Part shown: in pieces, positions 20,123 through 28,103 of the stretch
How the letters are laid out: every line of letters begins with the position of its first letter
Numbering within the stretch: the stretch's first letter is position 1
Source: Chitinophagaceae bacterium
GTDB lineage: Bacteria > Bacteroidota > Bacteroidia > Chitinophagales > Chitinophagaceae
Reading direction: 5' to 3'
DNA: 64,000 nt
Assembly (NCBI GenBank): GCA_023957155.1
Contig: JAMLHK010000008.1
Span: forward strand, 1 to 64,000
Made by a program: the position numbers and the translations under genes
The notes under the pieces: model-generated
What the model was told of the DNA's origin: nothing
What the model saw: only the letters and a program-made list of their open reading frames with translations
The model's database searches: none

Positions 20123-20254
20123 GTTAAACTCAGAACGCTAAATTGCAGTTGGCTTTAATTTGCGCATCTGTAGTATTTTAATGGTATTATATGCAGATGA
20201 ACTTTGTAAAAAGTTTTGTATAGCTGTTGCTGGGGTTGGTTTCACCCGGGTAAT

Positions 20255-20480
20255 ATGGTTATGGTTGATGGCTCGAAGTTCGAACCAGTGCTGAACTTTC
20301 TTTCACAAGCTCATATCCCTGTAATCGGACACTTCGGCGAACCGAGAATGCTGGCTGCCCATGGAGCAAATAACCATGAACACCGATAAACGGTACTATA
20401 CCCGTCATCCGGAATTTTATATGTACCCGCATCCCGCATATCCATTGTATAACGGACAGCCATCTACATTAACCATTTGA
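20255..20480 (+). pseudogene. Remnant of an amidohydrolase-type TIM-barrel gene
   Basis: Two overlapping short frames, one shift apart, read FEPVLNFLSQAHIPVIGHFGEP and then DKRYYTRHPEFYMYPHPAYP. Together they follow a stretch I know from secreted Bacteroidota amidohydrolases (PVIGH-x-GEP followed by a YY-x-x-HPE-Y-MY-x-HPE-YP segment). Nothing before or after it fits, so only about 75 codons of a much longer gene remain. It fills most of the 375-bp gap between the DUF1080 and glycosidase-like genes. Confidence 0.55.
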
Positions 20481-20497
20481 TTTAATATTCTATAATT

Positions 20498-21751
20498 ATG
20501 CGGAAGATATTTTTTATTTGTTCCAGCATATTGCTCTTGCTGGCTGTGGCACGACAATCCACTGCACAAAAAAAAGCTGGTGAATTTCTCATCAGTATTT
20601 ATTCCCCGCCGCCAACTGCTTTTATGAATGATGCACAGTACCGGGCGATGAAGGAAGGATATGTAGATCGTATACTCAATATCGGCCCTGGCGTAGCGAA
20701 TGATAAAGAAGGTAATCTCAGAACGTTAGATATGGCGGAGAAACACGGAATGAAAGTATATGTTTTTGATGCCCGGATATCGGGAACGAACGCGGATATT
20801 GAGGCGCTGGTAAAAGATTATACAGCACATCCCGCGCTTGCCGGATATTATATAACAGACGAGCCAGATTCTGCCCGCCTGCAATGGGCGATTGATACGC
20901 ATAAAAAAATAACGGACTTAGATAAAAACAGGGATGGGTATGTAAACCACCTTCCAGACTGGGCGGTAAATAACTATGAAGCATTTTTAAAAAGATGGAT
21001 AGAGGGTGTAGGCAGCAACAATCTCCACTATTTAGCCTACGACAATTACCTCTATAAAAGAAAACAGAAACTGGAAAAAACTTATTTCAATAACCTTGAT
21101 ATCATTCGCCGGATGGGTTTGCAATATCAGGTGGAAACATCCTCCTGCCTGCAGTCTTTTGGTATGTATTTCAGCGGTGTAGAAGAGTTGAGACGCCCCA
21201 ACACCAGTGAAATGCGTATGAATGTATATTCAAACCTGGCTTATGGTGTTAAAAATGCCGTATGGTATCCTTACTGGACTACTATTCATCATGGCAACGT
21301 TATAACCATGTCGCTTTCTGTTATTGACTCCAGTGGTGTTAAGACTGATATGTATGAGCCATTCAAAACATTAAATGGAGAAATGAAGCAGTTGGGCAAA
21401 ACACTTATTCATCTGGATGCGGTGGAAGTATACCATACAGGAGACAGCCTGTGGGTGGGAACAGAACATCCTCCCCGAAATTTTGTGTGGAATACCACCG
21501 ATGATGGCGCTGATGTAATACTGAGCAGATTAGTAAATCCGTCTACCAGCGCAGAATATATCATGGTAGTAAACAAGTCGTTTAAGGAGGGCAAGTCATT
21601 TACTTTTAAGATCGGTGAGCAGGTGAGAAAAGTGAAACTGATATCCAAAACTACCGGTAAACCTATGAAGTCGGGCTTTAACAGGAATACACACCTTATT
21701 ACAGAAACGTTTTTACCCGGAGAAGGAAAATTATTTTTATTGCTTCCATAA
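20498..21751 (+). CDS. Secreted TIM-barrel glycosidase-like protein
   Basis: The 417-residue protein has a signal peptide (to about residue 23) and reads as a TIM barrel followed by a small beta domain. Visible elements are ILNIGPGVANDKEG, VYVFDARISG, LAGYYITDEPDS (near residue 123, a strand-end acid pair typical of clan GH-A-like sites), LHYLAYDNYLY, QVETSSCLQSFG and VWYPYWT. The C-terminal part (SAEYIMVVNKSF to the end) looks like a beta-sandwich. I cannot assign a glycoside hydrolase family. Position after the Gfo/Idh and DUF1080 genes suggests a role in sugar release. Confidence 0.7.
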   Translation: MRKIFFICSSILLLLAVARQSTAQKKAGEFLISIYSPPPTAFMNDAQYRAMKEGYVDRILNIGPGVANDKEGNLRTLDMAEKHGMKVYVFDARISGTNADIEALVKDYTAHPALAGYYITDEPDSARLQWAIDTHKKITDLDKNRDGYVNHLPDWAVNNYEAFLKRWIEGVGSNNLHYLAYDNYLYKRKQKLEKTYFNNLDIIRRMGLQYQVETSSCLQSFGMYFSGVEELRRPNTSEMRMNVYSNLAYGVKNAVWYPYWTTIHHGNVITMSLSVIDSSGVKTDMYEPFKTLNGEMKQLGKTLIHLDAVEVYHTGDSLWVGTEHPPRNFVWNTTDDGADVILSRLVNPSTSAEYIMVVNKSFKEGKSFTFKIGEQVRKVKLISKTTGKPMKSGFNRNTHLITETFLPGEGKLFLLLP

Positions 21752-21785
21752 TTCAACCCGTTGCACAACGAAATGATATGGACTT

Positions 21786-22793
21786 TTAAATCAGCTCGGT
21801 ATCAGCAGAGTAGTGAATAGCTGCTTTTCTCCGAATTTCATCCATGATTTCCATCAGCAGCAGGGTGTCGGCATGGGTCATCACCGGGCTTTCGGTTAGT
21901 CCTTTCCGTAAGCATTCGCCCACGTGCCTGGCTTCGTAATGGTATCCGAATCCTTCCGTAGGCTTTACGGGAATGATGTGTTTATGGTCTGTTGCTCTCC
22001 CGGGATAAAATTCTATGGTTGTTTCCGGTGTATAAAAGCGATGGGTAAGACGTATCCTGCCTTTATTGCCGCTGATATGGGCTTCGGTAGCAAGCTGGGC
22101 AGAATAAGAGGAGAAAAGCTGCGCCATAGCACCATTGTCGTAACCCAGCGTAACGGCACATTGCTCATCTACACCGGAAGGTGCGGGGGTCATACGGGCC
22201 CCGATATGATCCGGTTTACCTAAAACCGAAACCGCGTAAAAAATATTATAGATACCAATATCCAATAATGTTCCGCCTCCGAGTGAGGGGTTATACAATC
22301 GGTCTGCAACCGGCGCCTGGGGTATAAACCCGAAGTTGATCAGCACGTTTTTTATTTCACCCAATTCGCCGCTCCGCACTGTTTCCATCATTTTTTGCCA
22401 GGAGGGCGTGAATTTTGACCACAGGGCTTCCATCAAAAATATTTGCTTTGCTTTGGCCGTGGATATCATTTTTTCTGCCTGGCGGGAGTTTAATGCAAAT
22501 GCTTTTTCGCATAATACCGCTTTTCCGTGCTGAAGACATAAAAGGGTATGTGCGTAATGCAGCCCGTGCGGCGTAGCAATGTATATAACGTCTATATCCG
22601 GGTTTTGCACCAGGTCTTCATAATTATTGTACAGGATAGCTCCGGGATATAAGTCCGCAAACGATGCAGCATTTGTTTTGCTGCGCGAGGCAACGGCATA
22701 TAGTTCGGCATCTTCAACCTGTTTTAAATCGGATGCAAATTTTTGAGCGATGCGCCCTCCTCCAAGTATGCCCCAGTAGATTTTTTTTGTCAT
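21786..22793 (-). CDS. Cytoplasmic Gfo/Idh/MocA oxidoreductase, dihydrodiol-dehydrogenase type
   Basis: This 335-residue protein lacks a signal and opens with IYWGILGGGRIAQKFASDL, a GxGxxA nucleotide loop. It has IYIATPHGLHYAHTLLCLQ, VLCEKAFALNSRQAE (EKA version of the EKP motif, Lys retained) and FLMEALWSKFTPSWQKM, the last characteristic of the trans-1,2-dihydrodiol dehydrogenase/1,5-anhydro-sugar branch. It should reduce or oxidise small carbonyl or sugar substrates with NADP(H). It converges on the TIM-barrel gene (34-bp gap) and follows the SDR gene upstream by 30 bp. Confidence 0.85.
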   Translation of the reverse strand: MTKKIYWGILGGGRIAQKFASDLKQVEDAELYAVASRSKTNAASFADLYPGAILYNNYEDLVQNPDIDVIYIATPHGLHYAHTLLCLQHGKAVLCEKAFALNSRQAEKMISTAKAKQIFLMEALWSKFTPSWQKMMETVRSGELGEIKNVLINFGFIPQAPVADRLYNPSLGGGTLLDIGIYNIFYAVSVLGKPDHIGARMTPAPSGVDEQCAVTLGYDNGAMAQLFSSYSAQLATEAHISGNKGRIRLTHRFYTPETTIEFYPGRATDHKHIIPVKPTEGFGYHYEARHVGECLRKGLTESPVMTHADTLLLMEIMDEIRRKAAIHYSADTELI

Positions 22794-22823
22794 GTTTATT
22801 ACTTAATTTTTTGAAAGCTGCAG

Positions 22824-23492
22824 CTATCCTGCTAATGCTTTTATTGCAGTGTATTCATGGATACATAATCCCTCCTTACCGGATTTGGCAGCATTGAGCA
22901 TGGCGCCGGCCACCTCCGGCGCTTTGATGGACCGGTATTTTCTTAATGAACCCCTGAGCAGGAAAGCCATCGCAGGGGCTATAGCCTGAAACAGCTTTTC
23001 TCCCTTTCTTTTTTCGTCACGGGAGCCGAGCAGCAGGGAGGGCCGGAAAATGTGGAGGGATGTATAGGGAAGCGCATGTAATGCAGCCTCCATACTTCCT
23101 TTAATATGCAGGTAAAAGTTGGAAGATTTCGCATTTGCCCCGACAGAAGATACGACCAGGTATTGGGAAAAGCCGTTATCTATGCCCCATTGTGCCGCAT
23201 GTACCGGAATATCGAAATCAATGCTGCGATATAATTCCTTATCCCCTTTTACTTTTTTCATCGTGGTTCCGATACAGCAGAAAATGGTATCTCCTTTTCC
23301 TATTGCCTGCTTAAATTTATCCGGGTTATTAAAGTCTGTTATCCCGATCTCCAACTTATCGTGGGTAAAGGGAAACGGCTTCCTTACCAATATCCTCACC
23401 CCGGAAAAATAATCGTCTTCCAGGAGCAGGTGTAACAGGTGATTTCCGATTAACCCTGTTGCACCGAGCAGCACCGCAGTTTTTGCTTGCAT
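22824..23492 (-). CDS. Atypical short-chain reductase, HTATIP2-like
   Basis: The 222-residue protein starts with TAVLLGATGLIGNHLLHLLL, a Rossmann loop of the GATGLIG type. It has FCCIGTTMKKVKG, YLVVSSVGANAKSSNFYLHIKG (Ser and the Y-x-x-x-K pair) and IFRPSLLLG. This matches the oxidoreductase family related to human HTATIP2/CC3. The substrate is unknown. It is divergent from murB, with only 32 bp between the two starts. Confidence 0.8.
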   Translation of the reverse strand: MQAKTAVLLGATGLIGNHLLHLLLEDDYFSGVRILVRKPFPFTHDKLEIGITDFNNPDKFKQAIGKGDTIFCCIGTTMKKVKGDKELYRSIDFDIPVHAAQWGIDNGFSQYLVVSSVGANAKSSNFYLHIKGSMEAALHALPYTSLHIFRPSLLLGSRDEKRKGEKLFQAIAPAMAFLLRGSLRKYRSIKAPEVAGAMLNAAKSGKEGLCIHEYTAIKALAG

Positions 23493-23524
23493 GATTTTTG
23501 TATTTTGCAGTGAACAGATATAAT

Positions 23525-24565
23525 ATGCAGATCCTCGAAAATATTTCCTTAAGGCAATATAATACTTTTAGAATAGATGCAAGCGCCCGGTATTTTTCTT
23601 CATTCCGGGATATAAATGAGCTGGTGTACGGGCTGGATAAAAATCCGGGTATGAACCGTATGATTCTTGGGGGAGGGAGTAATATTCTTTTTACCCGGGA
23701 TGTTGACGGGATCGTATTGAAAAATGAGATCATGGGTATAGAGGAGGTAAAGGAAGATGAGAATTACGTGTATATCCGGGCAGGAGCGGGTGAGAACTGG
23801 CACCGGTTTGTGCAGTATTGTATACGGCATAACTGGGGCGGGCTGGAAAATCTTTCGCTGATACCCGGAACGGTTGGTGCGGCACCCATACAAAATATAG
23901 GAGCTTATGGAGTGGAATTGCGTGAAGTATTTAACAGCCTGAATGCATATCACCTGCATGATAAAAAGATACATTATTTTACGGCCGGTGATTGTGATTT
24001 CGGTTATCGGCAAAGTGTTTTCAAAAAACAATATAAAGGTCAGTGTGTTATATTGAATGTTACATTCAGGCTTCGTAAAAACCCGGTATTAAATACATCC
24101 TACGGAGCGATCCTGCAGGAGTTGGAGCGGATGCAGGTAAAGGAGCCGAATATTCAGTCTGTTGCGCAGGCGGTAATCAATATCCGGTCTTCTAAGCTGC
24201 CCGATCCGGCAGTGATTGGTAATGCGGGTAGTTTTTTTAAGAACCCCGAAGTTTCCCGTACAGCGTTTACATCCTTACAGGAAGCCTATCCTGCCATACC
24301 TCATTATCCCGCAAAGCGATATCCTGCCGGGGATGGAGGTAATACTGACAACTTTGTAAAGTTGGCTGCAGGGTGGCTGATCGAGCAGTGTGGCTGGAAA
24401 GGTTTTCGCAGGGGAGATGCCGGTGTACATGATAAGCAGGCTTTGGTGCTGGTGAATCATGGAAAGGCTACAGGGAAAGAGATATATGATTTAAGTGAGG
24501 AGATCTTACAGAGCGTGTATCAAAAATTTGGAGTAAAACTGGAGAGAGAGGTGAATATTATGTGA
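23525..24565 (+). CDS. murB: UDP-N-acetylenolpyruvoylglucosamine reductase
   Basis: From ATG 23525 (MQILENISLRQYNTFRIDA) the protein is 346 residues, the length of type I MurB. Motifs are ILGGGSNILFTRD (FAD), IPGTVGAAPIQNIGAYGVE, FGYRQSVFK and GSFFKNPEV, whose Ser is the proton donor. The C-terminal EREVNIM holds the catalytic Glu. It reduces the enolpyruvyl group to lactyl in peptidoglycan precursor synthesis. A longer start at 23498 adds nine residues that do not fit the family. Confidence 0.93.
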   Translation: MQILENISLRQYNTFRIDASARYFSSFRDINELVYGLDKNPGMNRMILGGGSNILFTRDVDGIVLKNEIMGIEEVKEDENYVYIRAGAGENWHRFVQYCIRHNWGGLENLSLIPGTVGAAPIQNIGAYGVELREVFNSLNAYHLHDKKIHYFTAGDCDFGYRQSVFKKQYKGQCVILNVTFRLRKNPVLNTSYGAILQELERMQVKEPNIQSVAQAVINIRSSKLPDPAVIGNAGSFFKNPEVSRTAFTSLQEAYPAIPHYPAKRYPAGDGGNTDNFVKLAAGWLIEQCGWKGFRRGDAGVHDKQALVLVNHGKATGKEIYDLSEEILQSVYQKFGVKLEREVNIM

Positions 24566-24959
24566 GGGGGCCAGGTTACAGGGTGCAGGTCTCAGGGCAC
24601 AGGTTTCAGGGGGCAGGGGGAGAAAAGTTTAGCGTTTGAAAGTTTATAGTTTAGGGTTCCGCTGATAGACTGATAGCTTTCAAAAGCACCAGGCACCAAA
24701 TAAACTTCAAATCCGAATCCCGAAATCCGGGGGAAAGGACCAAATAATAAATCACAAGAAACAAGTAAGTATAAAATTCGAAAAAGAAAACCCGAAGGCT
24801 CGGGCTGAAATGAGAAGAAAAGGCAAAGCAACATGAGTAATGTACTCGCCTTTGCGGCGCCGCATCGTGGTAAACGCTGCGTGAAATGATCAAATCAGAA
24901 ATCAACCAATCAGCAATAGCTATGAGCCCTGATACCTCCTTACTCTTTCTACCTCATGG
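24566..24959. repeat. Intergenic stretch of shared repeat modules
   Basis: No gene is seen in these 394 bp. 24578-24625 holds a GGTTACAGGGTGCAGG-type module that recurs at 57850-57905 and 62325-62370. 24735-24785 (ACCAAATAATAAATCACAAG and following) recurs inverted at 62220-62270. A hairpin CCCGA-AGGC-TCGGG lies at 24790-24803 within AAAACCCGAAGGCTCGGG, which may end murB transcription. Confidence 0.5.
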
Positions 24960-26492
24960 CTAATACCCCTCCTGCTCAAACCCTTCTTCGTCTTCAAAAG
25001 AAGCAGGATCAGTGTTCATGTTAAGCATGGATCCCATCAGATCTTTAAACTCAATTTTCCCGTCTAATACTTTTTTACTGATCAAAGAATAGGAGGATAG
25101 CCCGTGCAGGATCAGCTCCATCAGCAGGACAGATTCTTTTTCATTGGCATAGGGGTATGTTTTCTTTACAATACCATATAAGCCGTCTACTTTATACAGT
25201 AACTGGGTTTTTTCCTTATCCGTTATATTAAATAGTATATCCAACGTATTGCCCTTGTCGAACCAGCTGATAACGGTTTTGTAAATATTATCCGGTTCCT
25301 TTTGCTGTGCTTTCCTTTTCTTTATCGTATCGGGACCGGGGAAATACTGTGCGAACTGTGTCCGGATCGCTTTGTTCAGCAAATTAAACGCCACCTGGTA
25401 GGGTCCTTCCTGTTCTCCTTCGTATACCAGCTCTACTTTTCCCGTAATAGAAGGGATAATTCCGGTGAGGTCGGAAATCCAGATCTGCGTTTCTTTTTCT
25501 TTGTTAATAATAGCCCTTCTCTCGGCGGCGCTTACCGCGTTTTCATAGGCGGCAATAGGCAGGCGGGCCGACACACCGCTTTTCTGGTCCACCATTTCGC
25601 TTGTCCGGGCTTCAAAAGCTACCTGTTCAATGAGACGTTTTACCAGGTCGCTGATCTTAATCTTTTTTGATTGTGCTTCAGGGATATCGGCTTCCTGTTC
25701 GGTAATGGTAAGCGAGTCTTCAATATTTTTAGGATAATGCGTTAATATCTGGCTTTCTATACGATCCTTTAAGGGCGTTACGATGGATCCGCGGTTCGTA
25801 TAGTCTTCGGGGTTAGCCGTAAACACAAACAATATATCAAGCGGAAGGCGCAGCTTAAATCCGCGTATCTGGATATCCCCTTCCTGTAAGATGTTGAATA
25901 AAGCGACCTGTATCCGGGCCTGCAGGTCGGGCAGCTCATTAATAACGAAAATGCTCCTGTTGCTTTTGGGGATGATCCCGTAGTGGATTACTCTTTCATC
26001 GGCAAAGGTGAGCCTGAGGTTAGCCGCTTTGATGGGGTCTATATCACCGATCAGGTCGGCCACACTTACATCGGGAGTAGCTAATTTTTCGCCGTATCGC
26101 TCACTTCGGTGCAGCCAGTCAATCGGCGTGGCATCTCCCTTTTCAGCAATGAGCTCCCGGGCATAACGGGAGATCGGATGAACCGGGTTGTCATTGATTT
26201 CACTGCCTGCTATAACGGGTATGTATTCATCTAAGAGTGCCGTCATTTGACGGGCCATGCGTGTTTTTGCCTGTCCGCGTAAGCCGAGGAACAGCATGTT
26301 ATGACGCGAAAGAAGCGCTCTTTCCGTATCGGGAATTACGCTTTCATCATAGCCTATAATACCGGGAAATGTAGGTTCCCCGTTGCTGAGCTTATGAATA
26401 AGATTTTCCCTGATTTCTTCTTTAACACTTTTACTTTTATAGCCTGAGTTTTTTAATTCTCCTAATGTCTTTGCTAAGCTATTTTTATTCAT
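24960..26492 (-). CDS. MoxR/ChlI-type AAA+ ATPase partnered with a VWA protein
   Basis: This 510-residue protein has a P-loop variant LFLGLRGQAKTRMAR (near 87), a Walker B strand IFVINELPDLQARIQ in which Asn-Glu replaces the usual Asp-Glu, sensor segment VFTANPEDYTNRGSIVTPLKDRI, and a long C-terminal part (340-510). It resembles the magnesium-chelatase ChlI branch of AAA+ proteins. It starts 15 bp after the VWA gene, so the two form an operon. Such pairs act as chaperone-like remodelers of metal or protein partners; the target is unknown. Confidence 0.82.
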   Translation of the reverse strand: MNKNSLAKTLGELKNSGYKSKSVKEEIRENLIHKLSNGEPTFPGIIGYDESVIPDTERALLSRHNMLFLGLRGQAKTRMARQMTALLDEYIPVIAGSEINDNPVHPISRYARELIAEKGDATPIDWLHRSERYGEKLATPDVSVADLIGDIDPIKAANLRLTFADERVIHYGIIPKSNRSIFVINELPDLQARIQVALFNILQEGDIQIRGFKLRLPLDILFVFTANPEDYTNRGSIVTPLKDRIESQILTHYPKNIEDSLTITEQEADIPEAQSKKIKISDLVKRLIEQVAFEARTSEMVDQKSGVSARLPIAAYENAVSAAERRAIINKEKETQIWISDLTGIIPSITGKVELVYEGEQEGPYQVAFNLLNKAIRTQFAQYFPGPDTIKKRKAQQKEPDNIYKTVISWFDKGNTLDILFNITDKEKTQLLYKVDGLYGIVKKTYPYANEKESVLLMELILHGLSSYSLISKKVLDGKIEFKDLMGSMLNMNTDPASFEDEEGFEQEGY

Positions 26493-26507
26493 TTGCTTGT
26501 TTTGTTT

Positions 26508-27605
26508 TTAATACACTGTTTTTTGTTTTCCATTCTCAAAGTCCCTGAAAACAAAAGCGCCTAAGTTATCCAATGCCGCAAAAAACGCTTTACCGTGATT
26601 GGTTTCTGTAAATTCTGTTACAAAGCGCTGCAGGTAAGGGTCGGTGGCGATCATAAACGTAGTGATCGGGATCTTTAATTTTTTACACTGTGCAGCGAGG
26701 TTGATGCAGCGGTTAATGATTTTCCGGTCTAACCCAAAGCTGTTTTTATAATATCGTTTACCCAGTTTAAGACAGGTAGGTTTTCCATCGGTGATCATGA
26801 ATATCTGTTTGTTGGGATTTTTCCGCCGCCGTAAAATATCCATCGCCAGCTCAAGACCGGCTACCGTGTTGGTATGGTACGGGCCTACCTGCAGGTAAGG
26901 AATATCTTTGATCTCAATGGGCCAGGCATCGTTACCGAATACTACAATATCGAGCGTATCTTTCGGGTATTTGGTAGTGATCAGTTCGCTGAGTGCCATA
27001 GCCACTTTTTTGGCGGGGGTAATGCGGTCTTCACCATACAGGATCATAGAGTGAGAAATATCTATCATCAGCACGGTGGAAGTCTGCGATTTAAAATCCG
27101 TTTCTCTGATCTCAAGGTCGTCTTCTCCCAGCTGTAATTCTTCTATTCCGTGGGCGATCTGCGCATTACGGATAGAACTTACAAAATCAATTTGTTCCAG
27201 CATATCCCCAAACTGAAAAGGCCGGGTTTCAGGATTGATCTCATCACCCTGTCCGGGCTTAAAGATCTGGTGATTGCCCTTTTTTGTTTTTTTCAGCTTG
27301 CCGAATATTTCCTCTAAGCTTCTTTTTCGTATGCTTTTTTCCGTTTTGGGCGTAATGGCTATTGTACCGTTCTTCCCGTTTTCATCAATATACCCGTTCT
27401 CTTTCAGGTCCTCAATAAAATCTCCCATACCGTATTCCTCATCAGTTAACTGGTATTGCTGATCTAACTGGGTAAGCCAGTTCAGCGCTTCCCCTACATC
27501 TCCGCTGGTGTAGGTCAGCAGTTGCATAAACAGGTCGAGCAACTGCTCAAAACGGGTCTTACCGTTTTGCTGCGGATCGTATAGTGAAAAATGGAATCCT
27601 AACAT
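26508..27605 (-). CDS. VWA-domain protein, partner of the AAA+ ATPase
   Basis: The 365-residue protein has an N-terminal helical region with a Lys-rich stretch (about 120-150) and a C-terminal von Willebrand A domain (about 180-365). The MIDAS motif is complete: VLMIDISHSMIL (DxSxS), a Thr near 250 in HTNTVAGLELAM and MITDGKPTC. It is upstream in a two-gene operon with the AAA+ gene. VWA/MIDAS proteins bring substrates to MoxR-type ATPases; the substrate is not known here. There is no signal peptide or membrane segment, so the pair is cytoplasmic. Confidence 0.85.
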   Translation of the reverse strand: MLGFHFSLYDPQQNGKTRFEQLLDLFMQLLTYTSGDVGEALNWLTQLDQQYQLTDEEYGMGDFIEDLKENGYIDENGKNGTIAITPKTEKSIRKRSLEEIFGKLKKTKKGNHQIFKPGQGDEINPETRPFQFGDMLEQIDFVSSIRNAQIAHGIEELQLGEDDLEIRETDFKSQTSTVLMIDISHSMILYGEDRITPAKKVAMALSELITTKYPKDTLDIVVFGNDAWPIEIKDIPYLQVGPYHTNTVAGLELAMDILRRRKNPNKQIFMITDGKPTCLKLGKRYYKNSFGLDRKIINRCINLAAQCKKLKIPITTFMIATDPYLQRFVTEFTETNHGKAFFAALDNLGAFVFRDFENGKQKTVY

Positions 27606-27824
27606 ATCAACGCCTTCTTTTCTTTAAAACGAATGTGCTGCAGGAGGCAAGAACCGGAAGCGGGAAGAGGGTGTGGTGTTTTGCCAGGGAAGCGGTATGG
27701 TTAAGCTCAGACCTCCTGCATTTGCACTGCAATTTAAGACATTCGAATCAGATAGAAATGCAGGGTTTTATGCCGCAGCTTTCCTCTTGCCGGGTGGTAG
27801 TTTTGTCAGGATTCCGTCTGCATT

Positions 27825-27886
27825 TTAGCCACGAATGCACGAATTAATACGGCTATCTTCACCTCCATTCGTTTATTTGTGGCGTA
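27825..27886. repeat. Palindromic intergenic repeat, GCCACGAAT type
   Basis: TTAGCCACGAATGCACGAAT (27825-27844) pairs imperfectly with ATTCGTTTATTTGTGGCGTA (27867-27886) around a 22-base loop. Palindromes of this wording are common between genes in Bacteroidota genomes. It could fold in RNA and end the upstream VWA transcript's antisense side, but its role is unknown. Confidence 0.5.
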
Positions 27887-27926
27887 TAAAAAGGGTGTTA
27901 TTTGAAGGAGATTTTTCCGGGATGCT

Positions 27927-28050
27927 GGGGCTGGCTAAAAAGATTCGAATTAAAGATTTGCTACTAAGGCTCAAAGGCACAAGGTTCTGATTCTCAGGTT
28001 TAATTTTCTTTGGGACTTAGCGTGGCAAAATATTACTTTTTGGTCAGCCC
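27927..28050. repeat. MITE-like palindromic element, copy 1
   Basis: The ends GGGGCTGGCTAAAAAG (27927-27942) and CTTTTTGGTCAGCCC (28036-28050) are imperfect inverted repeats. The inside (TGCTACTAAGGCTCAAAGGC, then TCTGATTCTCAGGTTTAATT and CTTAGCGTGGCAAAATATTA) is itself partly palindromic and has no ORF. A second copy is at 51954-52104. Size, ends and lack of coding suggest a miniature inverted-repeat element. Confidence 0.65.
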
Positions 28051-28059
28051 AAGCGGTAG

Positions 28060-28103
28060 TTGGAGAAAGGAATGAAAACATAGTAAAGAAGTGGAAAATT
28101 ATT
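28060..28103 (+). pseudogene. Scar of a toxin-antitoxin gene junction
   Basis: These 44 bases match 31072-31115 with two differences. In the intact locus this stretch is the end of the antitoxin (LEKEMKTW) and the start of the ParE-like toxin (MVKKWKII). Here TTGGAGAAAG and AAGTGGAAAATTATT remain, directly beside the right end of the MITE-like element and touching the stop of the TlpA gene. It must be a leftover of a second copy. Confidence 0.65.

Larger units (their letters stand above)
27606..28059. other. Intergenic stretch holding two palindromic repeat families
   Basis: No gene is seen. 27825-27886 and 27927-28050 hold the two repeats listed separately. 27606-27824 shows only fragmentary matches to a promoter or repeat and nothing I can name. 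Confidence 0.5.

Noticed and set aside
20270-20295. GTTCGAA sequence resembling a tRNA T-loop
   Set aside because: No acceptor or anticodon stems surround it; the stretch reads as the amidohydrolase remnant.
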